From: Breviolum minutum Mf 1.05b.01
Lineage: Eukaryota; Sar; Dinophyceae; Suessiales; Symbiodiniaceae
Length of the DNA stretch: 64,000 bases
Assembly (NCBI GenBank): GCA_000507305.1
Contig: DF241433.1
Coordinates: forward strand, 1-64,000
Direction of reading: 5' to 3'
Positions 1-10,491 of this stretch are shown here, piece by piece. The translations under genes and the position numbers were made by a program. The notes beneath the pieces were generated by a model that worked only from the letters and a program-made list of their open reading frames with translations, had not been told where the DNA came from and searched no databases. The number at the start of each line of letters is the position of its first letter. The first letter of the stretch is position 1.

Positions 1-349
1 AAGGGGGATCCATGGAATAACATTTTGCGTATATCGCAAGGTTCAATGATTGTTAGAACACGCTGTTACATGCACACAAGTCATACAAGCTGTTTTGCGA
101 TGCGCAGGATCCTCACTGGGACCACTGGGAATTACAGGACCATCTCATACTTGGGAGACAGGGCGACGGGGCATCTTTCGACACATCTGAAGGTTGATAA
201 TTTTGACCATCTGACTCCGATAACGCAAGAGTTCGTAGGTTTCTTTCTACTTTGAATTTTCGACGATCAAATTGGTTCAGGTTGCGTTGGAACGGGCTGC
301 GCAGCAAGCTTCGACTCGATGTGTGATGTGTGATGTACCACTTCATGTT

Positions 350-1365
350 GGGTGAAAGCCGTCGGGTGCACAAAATGCATCTGGTGTAATTAAAAGATTT
401 CTGGTGTAGATTTGAAGTCTCGTGAGACAAGCGCGTGTAAAAGTTGTTTGGTGTACAATGTACAAGGCATCTGACGGAAAAGGTATCTGTTGTGAAGGGC
501 TTCTGTGGTGCAAAAGTGCTGGGTCGTACAAGCTGCTTGAGATTAAGAGTTGTGCTGCGTAAGAGGCTTCTGGTGTGAAATGTATGTCGCATAAACGCCT
601 TCTGGTAGCTGGCAGTGTAAAAATGTAAAAGTTGCTTGGCACACAAAGCATCACCGTTGTAAAAGTTGCGGCGGTTCCGATGTATGAGCCTTTTGATGGA
701 AAGGTCTTCCGGTTTATCCAGCTCACGGACGGTTGCGTCAACTTTTGCGGTCGGATTCGGCAACTATGATTCTGCCAAGATTACCCCAAGCCCAAATCCA
801 TCCAAATGCCCAAATCATCCCAAATCCATATTCCCTTAACCACATCCACTCACTCAAAGCCGAAGACATGTTCATGTTCTTCGACCATTTGCTGGCTTTT
901 TGAATCGTCGGAGCGTAGTTGCTAAATCGGTCTGAATCGGCTAGTGTTCTGGTTGAAGCTGTGTAAATTTGTAAATGGCATCTTGCGTAAAAGGCTTCTA
1001 ATGTGAAAGTCTGCTCCAAGATTTGCTTGCAATCGGTTTGATGGTAAAGCTGTTTGGTGTGAAAGGTCTTCTGGTGCAAAAGATTCCTGGTCCAAAAGTC
1101 TTCTGGTGTATATAACTTTACTTAACTTTGCTTAGCATTTCTTCGGTGCAAAAGGTCCTGCTGGATAAAGGTGTTTGATGAAAACATGTGCTGGTACAAA
1201 AGGCTTCTGGATGCTTCTGATGTAAAAGGAATGTGGTGTAGAAGCCTTCTGGTAGCAAATGTAATTTAAAAGTTGTTCGCTACATGATGCAAATAAACTG
1301 CTGGTGTAAAAGGTTTCTGGTGTCAAAGTTTTTGGTGCAAAGGTATCTGGTCAAAGTGTTAGCAA
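350..1365. repeat. Degenerate 16-17 bp tandem array, two blocks
   Basis: Two blocks (about 350-770 and 960-1365) are built from a diverged unit close to GTGTAAAAGGCTTCTG. The clearest run is near 1057-1110, where four units follow at 16-17 bp spacing. Between the blocks is a non-repetitive stretch with several CCCAAATC words. A further partial pair of units lies at about 11700-11740. On the minus strand the array reads as open frames rich in F-H/Y-T-R and L-L, which is a by-product of the repeat and not evidence of a gene. Confidence 0.75.
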
Positions 1366-2850
1366 TCTACTGCTCACGTTGCACCATATCACAAAGGCCA
1401 CGCCCAAATAAGCATCAACCTCACACTGCCTTTTTACACACAAACTCACCATGCAAACATACGTGATTAATTACATGTGATTACAACATATTTCAACGTT
1501 AAAACCATATGGAGCTTTCAGGACATCCGATGTCTAGTGCAACAGAAACTGCACGCTTTCGAAAAGTTCCAGATTCCAGGGCAATGTTTGAAGTTTGAAG
1601 CATACCAGGTAACTTCAACGCTTGGTCTGGAACGGGAGAGATCTCCAAAGAAGATGGCGAAGGTTCGACATGGATGTTCATCCAACTCGCCACCAGCGAG
1701 AAAGCCGACTGCGCTAAAGATCGACGTTGCCAGGATCGGGAAGGTTGAATTTCTTCTTTTTTTGTATTGATTACATGCCTGACGCGACCCCACACCCTCT
1801 GCTGAATGTTTGCTTTCGAACGAGCTGCCCGTACGTTTGGCATTGGCGAGGATGTCCGGTCAACCGGTTAACCATGCGGATCCATGCAACCATAATTACC
1901 GTACGCTCTGGTTGTGGCCTGATGGTTGCGAAACTGAAGCCACATCTCCCCGAGGATGTGGGAGACCATGTGGAGTTTCCAGCTTTCCGTTTTACTGGAT
2001 GCGGAGCGGAGGCAGCTGTCCGCTTCACAACTTGCCTGCTCCTTTCCTGATTGCTGTGGCTCTTTTTCAAAAAACGTCGTCACGTGCAATGCAAGAACAG
2101 GAGTAAAAACTTGAATGCTTACAAGACAAATGTGAGTAGATTGCAGCAGAATTGCAGCCTTTGATTCGCTGGTGGCTGGACGTTCAGAAACGAAGATTCG
2201 CAAGGATTTACATGGATAGACTCCGGAGTTCGAGATGTTGCTGCTTGCTCGCTCGGTTCTCTCGCGGTCGTGTGGCTTTTCACCGAATGCCTCGCTTTAT
2301 AAAATTGTATCCCTTTTCTCTGCTTGTTGTTGCTGCTGTTGTTGCTGCTGCACTTGTTCGGAAGAAAACAAAAGAATCTGTATGAAACTGCTTCAACTCC
2401 AGCTTGGCGAAAAATCGAAACGCAACCGTTGTGATGTCAAAGTGTCGCAATCGAATACAAAATGACAGTTGAAACAAGGATTTTGCCTGGCTGCTAGCTT
2501 TTCCGAGATGCATGACATAACTGTCTGTTGTCTATTCTCAGCCTTTCCTGGAATTTCCACCGAGCATCCTTTGGATGCGGACCACCAGAACTGAGAACTT
2601 AGTAGGGTCTCTTGCGCATAAAAGGTCTAATCCAGGGGCCACACTGTCTTGTGTGTGCTTTGCTAGTGCCAAGACCCTTGCCAAAAGCACCCACAAAACG
2701 TTCAAACATAATATATTGGTGATACTCAACTGATGTTGTAAACTGATGGTTGCGCAATTCCATTCAGGTTTGTGGCCCTCGGTCTCATTAACTGTGCTCA
2801 TTTTGCACTAAGCTGAATCCAAAGAGAATCGGCAGATTCGCTGCATACCT
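1366..2850. other. No supportable gene
   Basis: Open frames here are short, overlap in several frames and lack a convincing exon. A GTTGCT-type trinucleotide run lies near 2320-2355. The stretch begins just beyond the 3' end of the leftmost PDZ gene on the minus strand, so it may hold its 3' untranslated region and intergenic DNA. Confidence 0.4.
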
Positions 2851-5674
2851 CTATGGATACTTCAGCACCGTCAATATCATCAAAGGTTTGCTGCATGTCT
2901 TGATGCTTTCAATGAGGTCAGGACCTGAGTGTCTCAAAATTTTTCAGGCATGTGGGATGTGGGAGAATGGAACCCCAAGACCATCCTTAACTCCGTAACC
3001 ATTCAAAACTATATCCAAATGATTCATACATTGGACTATACTCCCTATACTGGACTAATTCCTCCGTTGGACGTATACCTTTCAGCCTCATCCGGATGGG
3101 CTGGTTGTGCCTCGATGCTTGGTCCCGTTGAGCTCAAGGATTCGATTTCCCACTTCGACCAAGGAGTCAGGATTATCCTGGGCGACTGAGATTGCTGTAA
3201 GGTGTACAAAAAGGCTGTTTCAAGAAGAAAAAACCTCTTAAATCATGAGCATGTGAAGCACCTGTGAGAAATTATGAAAGTCTGAAAATGAAAGACATAT
3301 GTAAAATAGATTGAAATATATATTGAAATATCAGTGGCTACACGTGGAGAAAGATTGCAAACATTTAAGTTTCAGACCTCATTCCAGATTGCCGCAAGTC
3401 CTGCAGAGGATTTCAATACTGTCAAGGTGAAGTGAAGGAATCAGAGTCTCTCTGCAGTTGATCGAAATCACCCTGAGCCATGATAGCCATGAAAGAAAAC
3501 AAAATCCCATCCAATTAGAAAGCTTATACGTTGGTAAAAAGACGTAAGCAGGGCATCATCAGGAGAATCACAAACGAAGCAATGTAGTAGTACCATCCCG
3601 AATAACCCCAAATACTGGGGCCCTTTTTCTCGGCTCACCTCGTCAATACAGAAAAGGCAACTAGACACGGGCAGATTAAACAACGGATGCGACAGTCACC
3701 AGTCCTTCTGGAGAGATCTCCGAAATCCTGAGCCAAAAACACATCCAAACACAACATGTAAAGGCTAGGACTTGAATGCAGAATGACTGGAATGTGACAC
3801 GAGTTCAAGTCGCGAGTATGACACGTATGAAGATGTATGAAGACAAATACTCCAAATATCTTCAGATTCTCTGCCAAGCAGCACTGCTCCAATTGTTCTT
3901 GACCTGAAGTCCAGCTTCATCCCAAGCCTCAGGTCAAAGAAGCCAGGAAGCTGCTCGATTTCAAGACAACAATGCAAAAAAACACTAGATAATTAGATAT
4001 GATATGATAAGATGATAACAAGAATAGCTACACCGGTATGTAATTTCGAATTGGCGGCCGTTGGTTGTTGGTTGTGATATGACATGTTGAAATGTTCAGG
4101 TTTTGCAGCACATTTAGAGGAACCGCCATCCTTGAACCTGGGTGACCACACGATCCAGGCTTTTCTAGATGAACCTTCATTCGAAGGGGCCGCCGCAATG
4201 TGAGAGTCATAAGGCCCTTGAAAGGTTCTTGCCTTGGCGACTCATGACGAGCACAAAACATGGACAAAAAAGGCAACAGCAACTGATATCTTTCACTTAT
4301 AATCGTATAGCCATGTATAACCTGCTAGTAGGTCTGGACAATGTGCAGGAAATGGCATGGAAAAGTTGCAATTGAAGTTCAGTGATCCACTTTCCCGGCA
4401 AACATCAGGAGACGCAGCTTGATGTCAAGGGTCAATCTTGCAGCGATGGCCTCTCCGTCCTCAAAGATATCATCAACAGCAACGACTCGGTCATACAGCT
4501 CAATGGCCTCGCCAACAGTGCAACTCGAAAGTTGGAAGAAGATAGGGACAAGAATTTAGGTCTCCCAAGCTGTGCCTGCTGTTAAGTGTCATTATCCATA
4601 CATTGACATGCGTGCATGTCCATGCATGTCCCACGTTCCTGGTTCCAACCAGCGTAGTGACTAAGAAGCGTCTTGAATTTGCATGAATGTGCTCAAACAC
4701 GGGTGGAAAGAAACGGCTGTCATCAACCGAACAGAAGTCAACAGTTGAACTTTAGTTTAGGTGCCTTTACCCGTCACCCCTCCGGCCCCCAAGCCAAGAA
4801 AACGATAGGTAGAAGGCCATAGGTACTAGGTACTAGGCACTAGGTTCTGGGTAAACGGTAGTAGGAAATAGGTGATAGGTACTAGGCAAAAGGTATTGGC
4901 AATAGGTGATAGGTCAAAGTTAAGAATGTACTAGGGACTAGGCAACAGGCAATTGGTAATTAGCAGTTTGTGATTATCAGTAAGTCGCGAGTATTAGTAA
5001 CTAATTGGTTATTAGTAAGTAGCAAGTAGTGATAGAAATAGTAAAAGCATAGTAATAAACAACAGTAGTAAGGCCGGTGGCCGGTGGCTGGATGGCCGCC
5101 CATGGCTGGCGACACACAAGGACTATTTGCGTTACCATTCAATAGCGGGGTGACCAAATAATGCAGACCCATAGATATACACAAATATAAATATACATTA
5201 AAACATCTGAATGTAATATAGAAATATGTAGAATATCTATTCTAGACACTTCCCTCCAAGAAAAACAACCCAATCATCCATCAAATGCAGTAAATGAATG
5301 TTGCAGGTTGGACCATTCCCAAAGTCCTTTCATGTTCCAAGTCCAAATCTTCTCCCACCTGTCTGGGATTTCTTTCATTGAACTCCTCGATGACAGATCC
5401 CATGGCCAAATCAATGATCATAGGACCGGAGTTCTGATCTACTGTCTGGTCTACCTCAATGCCAAGGTTGGATGAGGTCATCCAGTCCTGCAGCACATTG
5501 AAAAAGCATGTGCATGGTATCATGCGGGAATCTTGACTAGACAAAACTGGACAATTCTCCGATATCTCAAGTTGCCTCAATGGAAAAAGGGCTTCGATAT
5601 GCTTCGACCCAATCGACCCAATCGGCCTCCTCTGGCGATATCACCACAGTGAACGTCCCAAACGGTACAGCCTC
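2851..5674 (-). CDS. Double PDZ-like domain protein, gene 2 (partial model)
   Basis: Minus-strand exons encode two PDZ-like domains. Domain 1: 5624-5674 (FGTFTVVIS), 5359-5487 (NLGIEVD to NPRQ) and about 4379-4523 (YDRVVAVDDIFEDG). Domain 2: about 3861-3977 (LRLGMKLDF), 3111-3177 (VGNRILELNG) and 2851-2924 (DLIESIKT to VLKYP, then stop). The carboxylate loop/beta-B (LGxxxD), GD/GNRI-x-E-x-NG and final beta-strand follow PDZ order. Exon 3111-3177 ends in a GC donor and joins 2851-2924 in phase. The 4379 boundary is uncertain, since a donor may precede the TGA there. PDZ domains bind C-terminal peptides; partner and location are unknown. The gene may extend upstream, because minus-strand frames at 5.7-6.3 kb look partly coding. 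The domains are clear by motif, the complete exon chain is not. Confidence 0.6.
4800..5045. repeat. Degenerate heptamer array (TAGGTAC-like)
   Basis: From about 4806 the sequence runs in 7-base steps of TAGGTAC, TAGGCAC, TAGGTTC, TAGGTGA and similar. It decays after 4930 into looser TTAGTAA-type words. It is followed by GGCCGGTGGCCGGTGGCTGG near 5072-5091. The array lies in a presumed intron of PDZ gene 2. Confidence 0.7.
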
Positions 5675-7230
5675 CTGGAAGGGTGGATGCTCCAGGGATG
5701 CAACCGATGGCAATGGTAGCAGTACCCGGTACTACACAAGGTGAAGTGCATGCATGCTGCATGCCCATTCCATTTGCGCATTGCAAGGTCTCATTGCATC
5801 TCATGGCTGCAAGGACAGGAATAAGATGGGATACTGACAAGCAAACATCAAAACCAATAAGATGTGAAGTAGCCACTTTGCAGCATGCAGCGGAAAGCAT
5901 CCACCCTCATCCCGCTGTCCTTTTCATTGCCTCTGTCAAATTTGGCAGGTGCTGATTTGCTTCCAACCGCAGGAACGCCCTGGAGCATGATCTGTGACAA
6001 AAGTGATAGTCACCGGTAGATTTCAGGTTCTCTACTTCCGTGAAATGATCTTGTTTAGCTTTCATGCATTCTTCTACCCTGTACAGTACGAGTAAATTGA
6101 CACATGATTCATCAATAATTTGGCCCTGAGAGACCTTGCTGGAACAAAACCTGTCTGTACAAAACAACATCCATATGCTTGGGTGTAACCCCCTGCAAAG
6201 AGTACACAAACACATCAAGTGTGCCCGTTCCATGGCAACCCCTTTGTAACGTTTATATACGTTTGTAACTTCTCCAAATATAGTGTTCTTTGTATTTGTA
6301 GACCCCAAGCAGGCAGTGCGTTCGTTTAGACTACGACTCCTTTTCCCAAGTTGTTTTGGTTTATCTGCAGTAGATTTTCATGGATAAATTAGCAACGAAT
6401 GCACCAATGGGGTGCCTTGTCCTCTGTGACAACAGGGGTAACCATAATCTCAGCGCTTCCAGAATGATCATCGGCTGCACAGCAACAGGCAAACCTAGCG
6501 ACGGTTCCAGCATTGTGTTTTCTTGCTGCCCCAATTCGGTTTGGACCTAAAATTTTCAATCAAGCACCAACCATCACGGATCATATCCGAACTGTGGGTT
6601 TAAGAGTTTCAGAAAGTTTCTGCCGAATGTTTCTCCAGGCTAAGGTCCTTGCATGACTGCTCCTGCCGTTTCAGGAATTTTGAGCACAAACTTGGGTGAA
6701 CTTGTTTCAAAACTGCCAATGGAACATCTGCAAACAGTCACAAGTTGAAGTGGCTACCATAATTTTGAGCCCAGGCGGTCCTGAGGTGCCCTTACACCTA
6801 GAGATACCAGTCTGAGCCAAAAGTTCGCATCACGATGCACCAGGTTGCTGAATGTTGCCGCTTAGGATGACTTGTGAGCGAATTGACGCTTTGATGGAAG
6901 ATGACGATCCGTTGGCGCCAACAGTGATACCTCTTTCGACGATTTGCGGAACAACTTCCGACTGTCCAAACACAATTCCTCGAGAAAGTTTCCTTTGGAA
7001 ACGAAAGTTGTAAAGCACAGAGTGATAGGAGTTGCAGGCTGGCCAAATCTCGCTGGGCTGCTCGTCCACTGCAACACAATCCCATGCAGTGGCTATTCAA
7101 ACTACATATTGGAAATTGTAGGAATTCAATCTTCACCTTCTGTTGAAGAGCTTTCTTTGCATGATATGCTGCAGTGCTACGGGTACTACGATGCACAAGG
7201 AAAACTCCAAACTCATCTGACAATCTGAAC
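5675..7230 (-). other. Possible 5' exons of PDZ gene 2; boundaries unresolved
   Basis: Minus-strand frames at 5675-5900 (cysteine-rich, CNETLQCANGMG), about 5907-6200 (VEECMKAKQDHFTEVEN) and 6830-7070 (VVPQIVERGITVGAN) have protein-like composition. I could not link them to the PDZ exons in phase, and no family is recognised. The rest shows nothing supportable. Confidence 0.25.
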
Positions 7231-9368
7231 TCAATATTTGAGTACTTTCAGACGAAGTTCTTCAGCAGCCTTCAATCGTTCGAGTATTGTTTTACCTGAA
7301 AGCTGGGTTATTCTCACAGCAAGAGGCATGGGACCCTCAGTAAATGTCGGCAGGACAAGAACAGAAGGTCTTCTTTTGCGATCTTTCGTGCACTTTCTTA
7401 TTGTCCTAATGTCAACCCAGGACAATATAGATTTCTCTTGCGGGCTCCCATGTGGGTAGCAATTGAATGCAAATTGATCTGGCCAAACAAATTGATATGG
7501 TACCCTTTACCCTGGTACCTTTTAAATTTTGATACCCCAAATATGAAACAAATGCAGTGGGTTGTGAAATCTTGTGACAAACATCAATAAAATTGCGGAG
7601 ATTTCAGGAGTTGCCATGTTTTCCGGAAATCAACCAACCTCAACCCTTACGCGCCTGTCAACTGTTCTCCACCGAGTTCCACGATTCGATCGCCCACTGT
7701 GATGGCATCCGAGGCATGATCCTTACGATTACATATTGAATCATATTGACAACAAAAACCTCCTGAAACCATGCGTTTTAGATTGTTTTACCACTTTGAA
7801 GGGTGTCAGGCCTTTGGAAAGTAAACAAAAAAAAGCTGCTTTGCAGAATAAGCCCAGCACCGAATTCCACTTTGCCACAAGTCCTGTCAAGCCACTGTCC
7901 ACTGTCCAAGACATTGGACGAACGGAAAATACGTGCAATCAGCTGCAACAATACCGCATGTCCCATACTTCCCTTGATATTGATACTTCAGGGAGTGTCG
8001 AATAGTCACCGAGCCCCTATTCTGGATCATCAAACAACTACGTCGGAGGGATGATTGTTCCGCTGGACCGTCGACCGAGAAAAGGAAAGAAAACAGGTCC
8101 TGAATCTACAAGGTCTGCAATCCTGGCTTGTTCCAAGCTCTCAAACCCATCAAATTCCAAACAGTGTTGACACATGTTGACACATTGCAAATCAAATCCT
8201 GAAATAACTCAAATATCCTGAAATACATACACCCCCAGATCCCCCATTTAAGCTACGAGTAACACAGATTTCACTCCAAAATGTCAAGATACACACCACC
8301 AATGGAGTCGTCGGTGTAATCCAGCTTAAGGCCAAGCCTTGGCAATTCCAACATCAAACAGCCGATGTTGGCAGAAAGGCAACTCAGAATAACACACACA
8401 TCGCTCTACACAACCCATGAACTTCAATGGCTGGAAGCCAAAGAATGGCTTCTTTAGATGATCTTCCTTCCCTGATGTTCATGGACTTTCAACCATTGGT
8501 TTTCATTGGCTTTTCATGCGTTTTCCGTTTTCGTTTGGCGATGAGCTTGGCACGAGCCAGGCTTGGACAGTGATACTGTCACTTCTCTGGGACGTTGTAT
8601 GGTCAATGTGGCAGTTTCACCCAGGCCACAATTCCTCAGTGAGATGAGATCATGTAGAATCTATACGCCGTTGTGGGGTGCTGTCCTAAGAACAACTAGA
8701 CAAAACAAAAGCATACAAAACCTTTCATGTGACAGGAATGGCAAAAAATATTTGATTGATTTGACTTAATCCAAAGCGTCAATTTCTCCGAAATTGCAGC
8801 ACGTTCTCTTGCACCATCAAAGGAAAAGATGACGTCGTAAGGCCGAAGAGCCTCGGGTATCCAATGGTATTGCATGACGCTTCCTAAATATTCCTGACAA
8901 CCATGCAGCGACAAGTTTCCATCAGAAGTCAAGAAATCAAAAGATTCAAATTCACAATACAGTGGTTTTCTGATGTGCATCTTGTTGAAAGGTTTTAAAT
9001 GGTTTTAAACATCTGCCTTTCAAGTCTTTCAATCCACCTGCCTGGGCTGGATATAGCTCGTTGAACTTTGCAACTGCGCCAGCCATGATGTCTATGATCA
9101 TTGGTCCAGCTTTGCTGGATGCGGAATCCACTTTCAAGCCCAGTGTGGCATGCTCCTTCTGAAAGGGTCGTCATTGGGGGGGTTCATGTTGCTTCCTTTT
9201 ATTAGAGTGAGATCAAATGAATGCAATGAATGCGAAACGAGGGGCGTGAAAACTCGGCTACCACTATGCAGATTTATCCGTGTAGGCATGGATAGCTCCA
9301 TGGCTACCAACTTCCCAAGTCTCCTGTGTGGGGACAGTGACTGTGAAGATTCCAAAGTCAGGAGCAAC
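7231..9368 (-). CDS. Double PDZ-like domain protein, gene 1 (partial model)
   Basis: This is the tandem paralogue of the gene ending at 2851. Domain 1: 9324-9368 (FGIFTVTVP), 9042-9158 (LGLKVD to ELYPAQ, GC donor) and from 8893 downward (LRPYDVIFSFDGA). Domain 2: about 8286-8382 (LGLKLDYTDD), 7655-7721 (VGDRIVELGGEQLTG, GC donor) and 7231-7295 (ILERLKAAEELRLKVL, stop). Exon 7655-7721 is 67 nt, the same length and phase as 3111-3177 in the other gene. Domain 1 exons resemble domain 1 of gene 2, and domain 2 exons resemble its domain 2. Both genes therefore descend from one two-PDZ ancestor. The junction between the two domains near 8696 is not resolved. A peptide-binding scaffold role is inferred from the family. 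Confidence 0.62.
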
Positions 9369-9960
9369 CTGGGAGTGCAAGGGTGCCATTCTCAGGGTTT
9401 CGAGACATGTCAAACTTCAACCCCAAAAACCGTGAAATCACAATGTCAAAATCTCCTGGCAAAGAGAAAGTCCATTTTGATACAATTTTCATTCGTTTAG
9501 ATCAAATCCAACACCAAAATTCATTCATGATTTTGGAATCGATGAAACATTGGATCAACTCAAATTGACAAGAGTTTCCGCGCCTTTGCTGGCATGACCG
9601 CCACCTCCATGCCCTGTTTTGAAATGATGTTTACCAACAAGGCAACGTAGAAGTTCAAAGTACCATCAACCAAACAGTTGCAAAAAATTGGACAGAACTT
9701 GATTCAGTTGCTCCAAGCCAAAAAGATCAAAAAGATTCAAAACGCCTTTAGATGAGAAGTGTCCTTCAATTTAAGTGCCAACTTCCAGACTTGGCCTGGT
9801 AACAAGATTTCACAGATGCCCTTACCACACAACAGGAGTCATACAACTTGCTCAACGAAAGTCGGTCCTGGGGAAGTTCAGAGATGGGGTCTTTCGGCAT
9901 TGCTGATTGAAGAGATGGAATCTCTGCAATGTCATTTTCAGAAACAGCAGCGCAACAACA

Positions 9961-10040
9961 GAACCTGAAGCACCGGAAAAAAAAAAAAAAACAACGCGAG
10001 CGTTTNAAACGAAAAAAAAAAACAAACGCGAGCGTTTCGC
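9961..10040. repeat. Poly-A / AACGCGAGCGTT duplicated palindrome with N
   Basis: Two A-runs are each followed by the palindrome AACGCGAGCGTT, separated by an isolated N at 10006. The duplicated block looks like a contig-end join or collapsed repeat. It interrupts the intron region between the exon at 10059-10180 and the PDZ exons. Confidence 0.6.
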
Positions 10041-10058
10041 TTCTGAAGGAGTACCAAC

Positions 10059-10180
10059 CATCTCGTTATGTTTTTTGAAGTTCCGAACATCTCCGTTCTG
10101 AAGCCGGATCCCAAAGCCATACAATTCTGTTGAGAGGTCGCAAACATTGCAGTTTGAGGTTCCCTGCATTCTTGCCACGC
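10059..10180 (-). CDS. Exon, possibly 5' part of PDZ gene 1
   Basis: An AG-flanked frame reads GVARMQGTSNCNVCD...LYGFGIRLQNGDVRNF and ends at a GT donor after EMV. It lies between the PDZ exons and the 14-3-3 stop codon on the same strand, so it is a likely upstream exon of PDZ gene 1. No domain is recognised. The link is by position only. Confidence 0.4.
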
Positions 10181-10491
10181 CTGTAACAAGAAGGGGCATG
10201 ATGGGACATGAGAATGCCAACACCAATGCATGGCAAATACTCGTGCTTCAGTTCTGACGTCGTGGACGTCGGTTTGACAAAACACAAGCATGGGAGTAAA
10301 TGAATTGCCCTAATTACATCAAATTCCGTGCTGAAGCTCGCATTTCAAGAGCTCTCCAAACACCAGCACGTGTTTTTTCAGCACAGTCTTGCTCAGTGCT
10401 TTCCATTTCGTTCCCCCCAATCCCTGGCGTTGCAGATCAGCTATTCACAACTGTTGTATTGTACTCTTGCTGACTCTGCCCACCAATTCTC

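Noticed and set aside
113-763. Minus-strand frame of 216 codons near the left end
   Set aside because: Follows the degenerate 16-17 bp array; repeated FHTR/LL words come from the repeat and other frames are equally open.
3728-3740. TTTTTGGCTCAGG on the minus strand as a spliced-leader relic
   Set aside because: Differs from the leader 3' end (CTCAAG) at a key position and lies inside the PDZ gene.
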